Origin: Lachnoclostridium sp. An14
GTDB taxonomy: Bacteria; Bacillota; Clostridia; Lachnospirales; Lachnospiraceae
Length of the DNA stretch: 64,000 bases
NCBI RefSeq assembly: GCF_002160755.1
Contig: NZ_NFLE01000021.1
Coordinates: forward strand, 1-64,000
Direction of reading: 5' to 3'
The notes under the pieces were generated by a model. It saw only the letters and a list, made by a program, of their open reading frames with translations, made no database searches and was not told the origin of the DNA. Both the position numbers and the translations under genes were made by a program. Numbering within the stretch: position 1 is the first letter of the stretch; each line of letters opens with the position of its first letter. Positions 18,706-27,397 of this stretch are shown here, in pieces.

Positions 18706-18734
18706 AGTGTAACAAATAATCCAACATCCGTCAA
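18706..18734 (-). promoter_or_regulatory. Promoter of gntR-mcsA-mcsB operon
   Basis: On the minus strand TTGACG (18729-18734), 17-base spacer, TACACT (18706-18711). A TGTT...AACA inverted pair overlaps the -10 and start region and could be the operator of the GntR protein. Distance from -10 to ATG is about 37 bases. Confidence 0.75.
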
Positions 18735-18899
18735 CCCCTATCTTGCCGCCGGAAGTTCTGACCAGAAAACAGCCATCCCATTTCCCTTTATATATATTCG
18801 CAAATTCCTTTTTTAGAGAGACGGACTACGGCAATAATCTGATAAGCAAACCCCGCCTTTTCACACAGACGGCAGAAAGCCCCCTCCATTCTCCCCCTA

Positions 18900-19031
18900 A
18901 TAAAAAGTATGCGCTTGGCGCACACTCGCGCCGGAGCGCGGCTGCGCCAGCATCCATCTTCCCCTGCTCGGAATGTGCCTCCCGCCGGAGGCTTTTGTGT
19001 CATGGGAAACGACGTTTCCTACTACACAAGC
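18900..19031 (+). repeat. Multi-hairpin repeat, copy 6
   Basis: Well-preserved copy: TATGCG/CGCACA, CGCGCCGGAGCGCG, GGCTGCGCCAGCATCC, CCTCCCGCCGGAGG and a final hairpin GTGTCATGGGAAACG/CGTTTCCTACTACAC with a GCTT/AAGC extension. It lies 61 bases after the minus-strand stop at 19092; between them a stem with ACTGCGCC/GGCGCAGT arms could terminate that gene. Confidence 0.85.
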
Positions 19032-19091
19032 AACTGCGCCCCAAAGTCCAAGGCAAACCTGCCTTTTCCTCTGCGGCGCAGTCCATTTTCT

Positions 19092-20804
19092 TTACAGATC
19101 TATAAATTCAAAGTCGTCGTCCTCGTCCTCCGGTTTCTTCGGCTCCGGCACATCCTCCGGCTCCAGGTCCAGATCCACGAATTCAAAATCATCCTCCGGC
19201 TCGGTCTCTCTCTCCGGCAAACGATCCTCGTCCTCCGGCTGTAGGAAGCCGTCTTCCGGCTCCCAGTTCCGGTCCTGGGGAATCTCCTCCGGCTCTGCGG
19301 CCGTGTACGCCTCTGCCGCTGCCTGTTCCGCAGCCGCCCGCTTTCCGCCGTCCCGTCTCCTGGACTTTTTCTCTGTCCGCTCCTTGACCTCCGGCCGTGC
19401 CTTTCCGCCTTTTCTGCGGGCCACTACGATGAGAGCCACCGCCAGTCCGGCAGATACCACGATCAGGAAAATGATCACCACTCCCCGCATATCGTAATCG
19501 TGGAGCAGATCCTTGTAGGTGAGGGCAATATCCTTATACTGCTCAGAAGAAATTCCGTCCACTCCGGGAAGATCCTGGAAATAGCGCTGGATGGTGTTCT
19601 CCTCCAGATCGTAGCGGTAGAAATCCTTCGTGCCGTTCCAGTTCATTCCGTAGAAAATCATGTACTTCGGATTCTCCTCGCCCGCGGGCACCCAGCCCTC
19701 TACCTGGCCGCCGCCCGGCAGATTCATGATTCCGGCGGTAAAGCCTGCGGGAACCGTCACGCTCTCGTCCGGCTGCAGCACAATCACCGACTTGGGAGAG
19801 GTGGAAACCTCCATATAGGGGAAGAACGCGTCCGCCGCCTCATCGTAGATGAAGAAGGCGCCCTGGCCGTCCCCGTTCACCAGGCAGAGCAGCAGAAGAT
19901 CCTTCTGGATGCCCTTTCCGGCCATAATGTCCTGACCCTTATAATTATAGGTAAAGCCTTCAAAGCCCTCCGGCAGAGTGGTCACGTCAAAGCTGTGAGC
20001 CACGCTGTACTGTGCCTCGTCGATGACCACAGTCAGATCTCCGGCGGCCACAGCCCCTCCGGCCTCCGCTCCGCCTTCCGTCTTGGTCACGTGGATCACG
20101 TACGTCTTCGTCTGTCCGTCCGCAGCGGTCACCACGCAGTTTACCGTGTTTTCTCCCATCTGCAAATTGCTGCTGCCGTTTACCGTCACCGTGGCAGCCT
20201 CGTCGCTAGCCTCGGCGCTCACCGCCAGTTTCGTCACATCCGGCCCTACGCTCACGCTGTACTCCGTCACATCAGCGGAAAACTCCGGCGTCAGGCTGCC
20301 GGGAGACACCTTCAGGGACTTTAAGCCCGCGTCCGCGGACGCCCCGGCCTCCGCCGCCACCGTCACCGTGGAATTTCCCAGCCGGTCAATGGTCACGATC
20401 TGTTCGTCCGCGTCGTACACCTCCTGGGTGCTCACCGTGATCTGGGTGGATCCGGCCTGCAGCGCCCGGAAGGTGAGGGAGGTGGCCATGGTCTGAGCCC
20501 CGGCCTCCGCCGTCTGCCGCACGCTCACGGAGCCGGCTCCGCCGCTGGCGTCCGCCCCGCTCACAAACTCCAGCACGTTGGGGTCGTAGGACAGCATCAG
20601 GCTGGAACGCCCCAGCGCCTCCCCGCTTAAGGAGGAAATCTTCACATTTACATTCACTTCCTGGCCCACCGTCGCCGAAGGGTCGGAGAACGCGATCCTG
20701 GCGCTGGCCGCAAAGGAGGTCAGCAGCCCCCAGGGCACAGTAAACGCCAGCATGGCGCTCATGGCCGCGCCTAAAAACGCTTTCTTCAGTTTCAATCTTA
20801 TCAT
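19092..20804 (-). CDS. Cohesin-domain, membrane-anchored surface protein
   Basis: 570 residues from the ATG at 20804 (AAGG 8 bases upstream; the GTG at 20825 has no site). Order: signal peptide (to about 33, ...TSFAAS), cohesin domain (about 35-150), cadherin-like beta-sandwich domain (about 160-245, ending TKTYVIHVTK), a globular region, one membrane helix (VVIIFLIVVSAGLAVALIVV, about 447-466), and an acidic cytoplasmic tail with two DDFEF(V/I)DL-type repeats at the end. The cohesin suggests binding of a dockerin or carbohydrate partner outside the cell. It follows the hydrolase gene by 17 bases, so both form an operon. Confidence 0.82.
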   Translation of the reverse strand: MIRLKLKKAFLGAAMSAMLAFTVPWGLLTSFAASARIAFSDPSATVGQEVNVNVKISSLSGEALGRSSLMLSYDPNVLEFVSGADASGGAGSVSVRQTAEAGAQTMATSLTFRALQAGSTQITVSTQEVYDADEQIVTIDRLGNSTVTVAAEAGASADAGLKSLKVSPGSLTPEFSADVTEYSVSVGPDVTKLAVSAEASDEAATVTVNGSSNLQMGENTVNCVVTAADGQTKTYVIHVTKTEGGAEAGGAVAAGDLTVVIDEAQYSVAHSFDVTTLPEGFEGFTYNYKGQDIMAGKGIQKDLLLLCLVNGDGQGAFFIYDEAADAFFPYMEVSTSPKSVIVLQPDESVTVPAGFTAGIMNLPGGGQVEGWVPAGEENPKYMIFYGMNWNGTKDFYRYDLEENTIQRYFQDLPGVDGISSEQYKDIALTYKDLLHDYDMRGVVIIFLIVVSAGLAVALIVVARRKGGKARPEVKERTEKKSRRRDGGKRAAAEQAAAEAYTAAEPEEIPQDRNWEPEDGFLQPEDEDRLPERETEPEDDFEFVDLDLEPEDVPEPKKPEDEDDDFEFIDL

Positions 20805-20821
20805 ACCTTTTTCCTTCTCAT

Positions 20822-22891
20822 TCACTGTATTTCCATTCCAGGCCCGGTAAACAGATCCTGGCTGTCTCCCTGTCCGGAGCCGCCATTTCCCGTCCCGGTT
20901 CCGCCGTTCCCCTGGGAAACGGTTCCGGAAACCGTTCCGCCCGCTCCCTGGGTATAGGTAGGCCCGCCGGACTGCCGCACCACATGGATCACGTACTCTC
21001 TGACGGCGCCGTTTTCGGCCTTCACATTGACCTTGATCTCATTGATTCCGCTCTGGAGATCCACCGTTCCCGTACCGCTCACCGACGCTTTGGAATGCAG
21101 AGGCGATGCCTGTACATTGACGCTGGTCACAGAATGATCCACGATCAGGTCGTAGGAGGTGGTGTCCATCTGGAAGGTGGGAGTGAGGGCAAAGCCATCC
21201 ACAGCCAGGCCGCCCAGCTTGTTGTTGGGGCTACCGTCCACCGTGGGTTTGGCGCAGGGCGAACCGGGCATATTGGTGTAAACCGGAATCTTGAATTCCA
21301 GGGCCAGCTGTTTCGCCTCGTTTCCGTAGGCCGTAGACATCTCGTAGCCCTCCGATGCCGCCGCCTGGACGTTGGTCATATACTGATGCTTGTACAGATT
21401 GCTACCCTGCACGTTAAACTTCTTCAGATAGAAGGTGTCCTGTCCGGCTTTCACAAAGTTCGTCCCGTAATACTCCGCTCCGCCTAAAATCGCCTTCTCC
21501 ACCGTGTTCCAGGGCCGGCCGTAGCTCCCCGCCTGGGAGGCGTACCACAGCCCTCTGGTCACCGCGTCCATGCTGCCGGTGGCGTAGGCGCCGATATTGT
21601 AAAAGTTATAATATCCCTCGTAAGGAGCTCTGGTTCCGGAAATGCTGGAGCTGCCATTGGATCCGTTCTCCTGGATGATCATGGCCGCCAGCACGTAAGG
21701 ATTTACTCCGTACTGCTGTCCCGCCTTCATGAGGATCTCGGCGTAGGACATGGTTCCGGAGGAAGGCGCTTGCACGGAACCGGAATTTGTCCCTGTATTG
21801 GCCGTCCCGCCGTTTCCTCCATTTCCGCCGTCCAGCTCCATGCCGGGGCCGTAGCTGGTGGCCACCGTCACCGCGTTGTGGACGCTCATGGCCACAGACG
21901 GGCTTTCAAAGCTCACTTCCTGATTGGATCCGGAGGCGCCACCGGTGCTTTCCGGGCTCTGACTCCCCGCTCCGGCAGTTCCGCTCTCCGCGCTGCCAGT
22001 GCTCTCTGCTCCGCCGGGCCCGATTCCGATGCCTGGGCCGTTTCCGTTCCCGCCGGAACCTGTGCCGGCGTTTTCCGTTCCTGTGTTCCCGGTATTCCCC
22101 GTCCCGGCGCCACTGCTCTGTACGGAGCCGCTCTCCATAAAGGTGCCCTTCAGCATGGTCTGAAGTCCCTCTGCCGTCTGCACCGAGCCGTCATAGGTCT
22201 GGAGCAGGAACTGGAACACGTAGTGCTCGTCCAGGAAATTCCTGGGATCCATATAGTAGCTGATGATCTCCTGGGAAGCCGCCACCCAGGCGCTCCCGTC
22301 AAATCCGGGCCAGGTGCTGCTGGCCCAGTCGTAGGCCCCCGCCGCCGTGGATTTCCACGAGGAAATGCTGCCGGTGCTCACCAGGTTGGTGCCCACCACG
22401 CTCTCATTGGCAATCACGTCATTCCAGTCCAAACCCGTCTGCTGAGCGGTAAATACCCAGTTGGGATACTGGGCGTGGAGGGCCCGCAGGCCGTCCTTGT
22501 AGCTTTCCGGAAACCCCTGGGCGGTGAGGTAAGCCTCAAAATCCGCGTCCGTGGAATAGGCTACCGGAAACTTTATGTATGCCGAGGATACGAAACCGGT
22601 GGTCTCCGCCCCTCCGGATCCCGTAAACCGGATCTGATACCACAGGGCGCCGTCGGATGCCGTCTGTTCCCCAATGACCGTGACCGCCGCTCCCTTCGTC
22701 AGCCTGGTGACCACAGAGTTGGTGGTGCCCGGCCCGCTGCGCACGTTTACATTGGTGCCGTTGATGCTGGCCGTCCGCTCCGTGTAGGCCATGGCCTCCA
22801 CCAAGGGAAACAGGCTGGCCGCCGGCTGATGAACTGCCAGCAGCAGTCCCAGCGCCAGCGCGGCCCCCTTCTTTATGTACTTTTTTTTCAT
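20822..22891 (-). CDS. Secreted SH3b / N-acetylglucosaminidase cell-wall hydrolase
   Basis: 689 residues from the ATG at 22891 (AGGAG 7 bases upstream). Signal peptide to about 33; SH3b domain (about 38-112, INGTNVNVRSGPGTTNSVV); first half of a glucosaminidase module (about 118-250); a Gly/Ser/Thr-rich low-complexity insert (about 255-385); the catalytic part with AAMIIQENGSNG (about 408-419, likely catalytic Glu) and a C-terminal cadherin-like domain (about 570-645, ending REYVIHVVRQ). It cleaves peptidoglycan glycan strands during growth or separation. The same cadherin-like domain occurs in the next gene. Confidence 0.85.
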   Translation of the reverse strand: MKKKYIKKGAALALGLLLAVHQPAASLFPLVEAMAYTERTASINGTNVNVRSGPGTTNSVVTRLTKGAAVTVIGEQTASDGALWYQIRFTGSGGAETTGFVSSAYIKFPVAYSTDADFEAYLTAQGFPESYKDGLRALHAQYPNWVFTAQQTGLDWNDVIANESVVGTNLVSTGSISSWKSTAAGAYDWASSTWPGFDGSAWVAASQEIISYYMDPRNFLDEHYVFQFLLQTYDGSVQTAEGLQTMLKGTFMESGSVQSSGAGTGNTGNTGTENAGTGSGGNGNGPGIGIGPGGAESTGSAESGTAGAGSQSPESTGGASGSNQEVSFESPSVAMSVHNAVTVATSYGPGMELDGGNGGNGGTANTGTNSGSVQAPSSGTMSYAEILMKAGQQYGVNPYVLAAMIIQENGSNGSSSISGTRAPYEGYYNFYNIGAYATGSMDAVTRGLWYASQAGSYGRPWNTVEKAILGGAEYYGTNFVKAGQDTFYLKKFNVQGSNLYKHQYMTNVQAAASEGYEMSTAYGNEAKQLALEFKIPVYTNMPGSPCAKPTVDGSPNNKLGGLAVDGFALTPTFQMDTTSYDLIVDHSVTSVNVQASPLHSKASVSGTGTVDLQSGINEIKVNVKAENGAVREYVIHVVRQSGGPTYTQGAGGTVSGTVSQGNGGTGTGNGGSGQGDSQDLFTGPGMEIQ

Positions 22892-23096
22892 GTGTGCTCT
22901 CCTATTTTTCCTCCTGTCAAATGGGCAGACTGCCCGCATTGTGACAGCATCTTCATTATAATGATAAACGCAATCCTGTGTCAACCGATTCACCAAAACT
23001 TCATAGAATCGCCGGAATTTGTAAGAATTCCTTAATGGGGGCAGTTTTGTTCCCCAGGGAACAGAAAAAAGCTCCTGTCTCTGCTATCCTTTTTGT
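22892..23096. other. Upstream region of wall hydrolase
   Basis: This gap should hold the minus-strand promoter of the hydrolase-cohesin operon. An AT-rich patch at 22950-22990 is the most likely place; no clear operator is visible. Confidence 0.3.
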
Positions 23097-23783
23097 TTAG
23101 AAAGGAACCTCCAGAGTCTCCAGGGAGCAGTAGTCCTTCAGCTTTTTCAAGTCCACGATTTCCACCCGCCGCCGTCCCAGACGGACAGTGTTTTCCTGCC
23201 GCAGACGGGATAAGCTTTTCGTCACGTGATTCCGCCCCACTCCTAGGGTGTCGGCGATGGCCTCCTGGGAAATCCCCGCGGCCCCGTCACCAGCCATCCC
23301 GTGATGGGCCATCAGAAAAAGGAAATTGCACACCTTGAGAAAGGTGTCGTTGTATCTCTGATGAGCCACGTCGTAGATCAGCATATTTACATAGGACGAC
23401 TGCATTTCATAAAGCTGTGCCAAAAGCGTGGGATGCTCCAGACAGAATCGGTAAAAGCCCTCCCGGTCAAAGGCCACGGCCTCCACGTCCGTCAGTGCCC
23501 TCACCAGGATGGAACGCTCGATTTTGTAATCCGCCCGCTGCACCCCAGGAAATACGGTATCCGCTCCGTGGAAGGACAAATTTTTCCGGTGGCCGTCCTC
23601 GTGCTCTACGTAGCACTGAACCAGGCCGGAGCGGAAATAGAAAATGGTGGTCACCGGCTCCCCGATCTTCCAGAGGAACTCCCCGGTCCGGAAACGGACC
23701 TCCCTGCCCCGCAGGGACCGCAGCATCGGGTAAAAGTCTGCAAACTCCCCGGAAAAATAGTATTTTGGAAGGATCTGACTCAT
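23097..23783 (-). CDS. Crp/Fnr family transcriptional regulator
   Basis: 228 residues from the ATG at 23783 (AAGGGG 8 bases upstream). N-terminal cyclic-nucleotide-binding-like barrel (about 15-130) without the FNR cysteine cluster, and a C-terminal winged helix with ISQEAIADTLGVGRNHVTKSLSRL (about 176-199). It is divergent from the small gene at 23853, with only 69 bases between starts, so it may regulate both. The effector is unknown. Confidence 0.88.
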   Translation of the reverse strand: MSQILPKYYFSGEFADFYPMLRSLRGREVRFRTGEFLWKIGEPVTTIFYFRSGLVQCYVEHEDGHRKNLSFHGADTVFPGVQRADYKIERSILVRALTDVEAVAFDREGFYRFCLEHPTLLAQLYEMQSSYVNMLIYDVAHQRYNDTFLKVCNFLFLMAHHGMAGDGAAGISQEAIADTLGVGRNHVTKSLSRLRQENTVRLGRRRVEIVDLKKLKDYCSLETLEVPF

Positions 23784-23852
23784 GGGAAACGCCCCTTTTA
23801 CACATTTTTTCACCAGTATATCACAAAAACCAAGGAAAAGGAGAATCCAAAA

Positions 23853-24182
23853 ATGACACATAAGGTAAAAATCACCGTGCTCCGCAGAGAGCTCTTTGCC
23901 GATTTGCAAAAACAGTATCTGGCAGATCCCCAGGCGGGGAAATGTGAAGTCTTTCGGGAGGGCCAGGAATTCCTGGTGGGACCGGAGGAATACATGAGTA
24001 TGCTAAACGGCCAGTTCTGCGCGGAGGCCTGGGACTGCGTAAGCCGCTACATTTACACTGCCCGCCAGGGCGGCTCCATTATGGGAGGATGGACAAACGC
24101 TGAGAACATGATGATCGCCTGCTGCAACGACGGGACGCGGCCGGTGATCTTTAAGCTGGAGCGGATAGACGTGGAGGATTAG
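23853..24182 (+). CDS. TIGR04076 family protein
   Basis: 109 residues, with AAGGAGA before the ATG. The features match the TIGR04076 family: VKITVLRREL at the start, a GKCEVFREGQEF segment with one Cys, FCAEAWDCVSRYIY, and the ending MMIACCNDGTRPVIFKLERI. The function is unknown; conserved Cys residues suggest a metal or redox role. Its head-to-head position with a Crp/Fnr regulator hints at redox-linked control. Confidence 0.8.
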   Translation: MTHKVKITVLRRELFADLQKQYLADPQAGKCEVFREGQEFLVGPEEYMSMLNGQFCAEAWDCVSRYIYTARQGGSIMGGWTNAENMMIACCNDGTRPVIFKLERIDVED

Positions 24183-24197
24183 AGGCCAGGCGCAGTC

Positions 24198-25115
24198 TCA
24201 TCCTTCCCGGCCTTTATGACCTTTCCCGTGCCGTTCCCGGTATTCCCGCGGTGTGCAGTTATAATACCGTTTAAACAGATTTGAAAAATTGCTGGGGCTG
24301 TCAAAGCCGCAGGCTGCCGCTGTCCGCGAAACCGTATCCGCAGGGTTTCTAAGAAACATTCTGGCGCCCTGCATCACCCGGTATTTTAACAAATACTGGA
24401 TGGGGGAAATCTGAAGCATTTTCCGAAAGCACCGCAGGCACTCCCGTTCGCTGACACCGGCTGCGCCGGAAATATCCGCCAGAGACATATTTCCGGAAAA
24501 ATTCTCATGGATATAATCCAGCATCGTCCTAATGCGGATGTGATCCTGGCTCAAAGCAGGAACGGTGGTTTCTAGCTGATTCTTAAATATTTCATAGAGG
24601 GAAAGGCAGATATGGGATAAATTCTCCCGCACAGTAAACTCAAAGCCGCACGGTTCTTCCTCCAGGGCCTCAAACGCCCGCCGGAACCAACCGGCGGCTT
24701 TCTCTCCATCTTGTCCATCCATCTGATACCCTAAAAAAGAGCCACAGGACAACAGCGGCCGGAGATACGTTTCCGCAAACACGGAATCTTCCGTCCCGGT
24801 GATCAGTCTGGGGTGAAAAACCAGGGAGTGGAGACGGCATTCCGGCGCCCCGGCAGCGAAGTGGATCACATTGGAATTGATCACCACCAACTCTCCGGGA
24901 TTCAGTAAAAACGTCTTCGATGCCGCTTTCACCACAGCCTGCCCCTGCTCCACATATGCGATTTCCATTTCCTCATGCCAGTGCCATGGAATCATATCCT
25001 CCGTCCGCTCCGTGCAGCGGCAGGCATAGCCGGCACAGGGAAAACCGGTACTGCCGTGAGGCTGCAATTCTCTGGACGCCTGATTTAGATTTAATCCGCA
25101 TTCCTGTAATGCCAT
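24198..25115 (-). CDS. AraC family transcriptional regulator
   Basis: 305 residues. N-terminal cupin (HWHEEMEIAYVEQGQAVV, about 46-63, and PGELVVINSNVIHF) and a C-terminal double helix-turn-helix (about 205-300) with GNMSLADISGAAGVSERE and FDSPSNFSNLFKRYYNCTPREYR, the AraC signature. Divergent from the VOC gene at 25233; the shared region carries three copies of a TGGCGGTATT-type sequence spaced in helical turns, likely its binding sites. Confidence 0.93.
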   Translation of the reverse strand: MALQECGLNLNQASRELQPHGSTGFPCAGYACRCTERTEDMIPWHWHEEMEIAYVEQGQAVVKAASKTFLLNPGELVVINSNVIHFAAGAPECRLHSLVFHPRLITGTEDSVFAETYLRPLLSCGSFLGYQMDGQDGEKAAGWFRRAFEALEEEPCGFEFTVRENLSHICLSLYEIFKNQLETTVPALSQDHIRIRTMLDYIHENFSGNMSLADISGAAGVSERECLRCFRKMLQISPIQYLLKYRVMQGARMFLRNPADTVSRTAAACGFDSPSNFSNLFKRYYNCTPREYRERHGKGHKGREG

Positions 25116-25138
25116 AGTTTCTCCTCTCCTTTGGGATT

Positions 25139-25200
25139 TGGCGGTTTTCTTATATTATATGGCGGTATTTTTGTTGTATCAATAGAAATTTGGCGGTATT
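25139..25200. promoter_or_regulatory. Three direct repeats, probable AraC operator
   Basis: TGGCGGTTTT (25139-25148), TGGCGGTATT (25160-25169) and TGGCGGTATT (25191-25200) lie in the same orientation between the araC-type gene and the VOC gene. The spacing is 21 and 31 bases, two and three DNA turns, as expected for AraC-type half-sites bound by dimers. Confidence 0.7.
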
Positions 25201-25232
25201 CTGTAGATAGAAACAAGAAAAGGAGGAACCAT

Positions 25233-25613
25233 ATGAAAATTGAACACCTGGCAATGTACGTAAACGATCTGGAAAAGAGCCGAAACTTTTTTGAGACCTA
25301 TTTCGGCGCGGCCGCAAGCAATCTCTACCACAACCAAACCACCGGCTTTCGTTCTTATTTCCTCTCCTTTGACGGCGGCGCAAGGCTGGAAATCACGAAC
25401 CGTCCAACAATCAGCGTCGGGGAACCCGTGGCAAGGACTGGCTTTGCCCACGCCGCTTTTTCCGTAGGCAGCAAGGAAAAGGTAAATCAACTGACAGAAA
25501 CCTTAAGAGCCCACGGTTTTCCCGTCATCAGCGGCCCACGCATCACAGGGGATGGATATTATGAGAGTTGCGTTTTAGATGGGGAGGGGAATCCGATTGA
25601 GATAACGGTTTAA
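25233..25613 (+). CDS. VOC superfamily (glyoxalase-like) protein
   Basis: 126 residues from the ATG at 25233 (AAGGAGGAA 7 bases upstream). Typical betaalphabetabetabeta halves: IEHLAMYVNDLEKSRNFFETYFG at the start and FAHAAFSVGSKEKVNQLTETL in the second half, ending SCVLDGEGNPIEIT with a metal-ligand Glu. VOC proteins include glyoxalases, dioxygenases and resistance proteins; the substrate is unknown. Likely the target of the divergent AraC regulator. Confidence 0.85.
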   Translation: MKIEHLAMYVNDLEKSRNFFETYFGAAASNLYHNQTTGFRSYFLSFDGGARLEITNRPTISVGEPVARTGFAHAAFSVGSKEKVNQLTETLRAHGFPVISGPRITGDGYYESCVLDGEGNPIEITV

Positions 25614-25835
25614 TGGAAAACGGGCGGTGTCCTTTTGCACAGGTGAGAAAGACCTGCTCCTCCCGCAGAACCGTACAGACGAAATTTTTATAATCTGACG
25701 GCAGAGGAGCAATCTGCCCTCCCTATCCGCCCCTCCCCCAGTCTCCCATCCCACAAAAAAACAGCCCCGGAAAGCTCCATTCCTCCCAAGCTTTCCGAGG
25801 CTTATTCTCCACTGCCGGCGCGGCAGATCTCTTTC
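25614..25835. other. Convergent gap
   Basis: Between the convergent VOC and PfkB genes. It holds the PfkB terminator and nothing else that I can support. Confidence 0.4.
25754..25803 (-). terminator. Terminator after PfkB kinase gene
   Basis: On the minus strand AAGCCTCGGAAAGCTT pairs with AGCTTTCCGGGGCT across a purine-rich loop, followed by GTTTTTTT. It lies 33 bases after the stop at 25836. Confidence 0.85.
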
Positions 25836-26714
25836 CTACTCCACTTCGCTCCTATCCGGAATCGAAGGCGCCGCTCCCGGCCGGGACACAGCGATGGCAG
25901 CTGCTTTGGCCGCGTGGTCCAAAGCCGTCTTCGGCTCCTCGCCCCGCATCAGTCCGCCGATGAAAAATCCGGTAAACGTGTCTCCCGCCGCCGTGGTGTC
26001 CACCACCGGCACTCGGTAAATCGGCTGCTCCAGCACCAGATCTCCATCCTTGTACATGGAGCCGTCGCCTCCTAAGGTCAGCACGATCTTCGCCCCCGGA
26101 AAACGCTCCCCCAGCTTGTCCAAAAGCTCTCTCCCGCTCCCCTGGCAGCCGCAGATGTCTCCCGCCTCAATCTCATTTAACAGGAAATAGTCCACATAAT
26201 CCAGCGGATAGCCCGCGATCTTCTCGTCCATGGGCGAAGGATTGAGCACGATCTTCATCCCCTTCTCATGGGCTTTTTCCATAATATAAGCGATCTCGTT
26301 GATCTCATTTTGGAGCACCAGGAAGTCCCCCGCCTCAAAGCACTCCATGGCGGCATCCACCTGTGCCCTTGTGATCTCCTGGTTGGCGCCGCCGTAGAGC
26401 AAAATGCAGTTCTGCCCGTTCACATCCCTCTGGATGATGGCGTGCCCCGTCTTCCCGGCGGTGTGGGCCACCAGACGCACATCTACGCCGGCGTTTTTCA
26501 TCATTTCCAGCAGAAACTCTCCGTCACTCTCTCCCACGGCCCCGGCGTGCCATACCTCCACGCCGCTCTTTGCCAGGGCGATGGACTGATTTAACCCCTT
26601 GCCGCCGCTGAAAATCTCCATTTTCGAGGATGACAGGGTCTCCCCGCCCCTCACAAAATGCTCCACGCTGTACACGTTGTCAATGTTCAGCGAACCATAA
26701 TTCAATACCTTCAT
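25836..26714 (-). CDS. PfkB family carbohydrate kinase (ribokinase-like)
   Basis: 292 residues from the ATG at 26714 (AGGAGGAG upstream). GGKGLNQSIALAKSG (about 37-51) is the first PfkB signature; DTTAAGDTFTGFFIGGL (about 239-255) is the second, with the catalytic Asp in AAGD. Length and the N-terminal YGSLNIDNVY fit ribokinase, but other sugars or nucleosides are possible. Follows the DUF5721 gene by 17 bases. Confidence 0.88.
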   Translation of the reverse strand: MKVLNYGSLNIDNVYSVEHFVRGGETLSSSKMEIFSGGKGLNQSIALAKSGVEVWHAGAVGESDGEFLLEMMKNAGVDVRLVAHTAGKTGHAIIQRDVNGQNCILLYGGANQEITRAQVDAAMECFEAGDFLVLQNEINEIAYIMEKAHEKGMKIVLNPSPMDEKIAGYPLDYVDYFLLNEIEAGDICGCQGSGRELLDKLGERFPGAKIVLTLGGDGSMYKDGDLVLEQPIYRVPVVDTTAAGDTFTGFFIGGLMRGEEPKTALDHAAKAAAIAVSRPGAAPSIPDRSEVE

Positions 26715-26731
26715 CTTGTCTCCTCCTGCTC

Positions 26732-27229
26732 CTATTCTTCTGAAAACGCAATGCCATTGGCCTTTAAAAAGCCCTTTACCGTCTCGTCCCACTGATACTC
26801 CAGGGACCGGTCCATGGTGAACACGCCAAGAGACACGCCGGTGACGCAAAGGAGCGTCCCGTTTTCATACCGCATCCCCAGATAAAGCCCTTTTACGGTC
26901 TCCAGCCGCCAGGAGCTGCCCGCCTGCCTTACCACCCTGGCGGTGTCCTCCGGCCCCAGGGACAGCTCCACGCGGAAACTCTCCGGCAGCTTTTTCCCTC
27001 TGATGAGAGAATAGCACACCGGCTTGATGGTCTTCCAGGAAGAAAACTCCCCAATCTCCCCCGCCTCCAGCTCATCCTTTGTGTAATAGCCCGGACGGAT
27101 CCGCCCGTCGATGGTAAAGGAATTGTAGGTCACCACCTGCGCCTCCCGCACAAAAAAGCGGTCAAAGGCGTCCTTTACAAACAATTTGGACGTAAATGTC
27201 TTAATATCCCCGATCTTTAACGCTACCAT
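26732..27229 (-). CDS. DUF5721 family protein
   Basis: 165 residues from the ATG at 27229 (AGAGG upstream; the GTG-type extension to 27256 has none). It starts MVALKIGDIKTFTSKLF and has a beta-rich core containing RGKKLPESFRVELSL. I recognise the family by its N terminus; no function is known. Probably co-transcribed with the PfkB kinase. Confidence 0.7.
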   Translation of the reverse strand: MVALKIGDIKTFTSKLFVKDAFDRFFVREAQVVTYNSFTIDGRIRPGYYTKDELEAGEIGEFSSWKTIKPVCYSLIRGKKLPESFRVELSLGPEDTARVVRQAGSSWRLETVKGLYLGMRYENGTLLCVTGVSLGVFTMDRSLEYQWDETVKGFLKANGIAFSEE

Positions 27230-27397
27230 GAAGTCCTCTCCGATGACGAATTCCACAGCCGGCCGCCGGAAAGGGCGGCCAGCCGGCTATCCCCAGTATA
27301 TCACACCGCCGCCGGAAAACACAAGTGGCCCCCGCCGGAACTTATGCTCTGACGCCGCAGGCCAGACGCCAAATCAGACACCGGCATCCGCAAGGCC

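Noticed and set aside
19500-20324. Plus-strand frame of 274 codons opposite the cohesin protein
   Set aside because: Antisense shadow; the minus-strand protein has clear domains.
21770-23035. Plus-strand frame of 421 codons opposite the wall hydrolase
   Set aside because: Antisense shadow of a GC-rich, Gly-rich gene, without start signals or protein-like composition.
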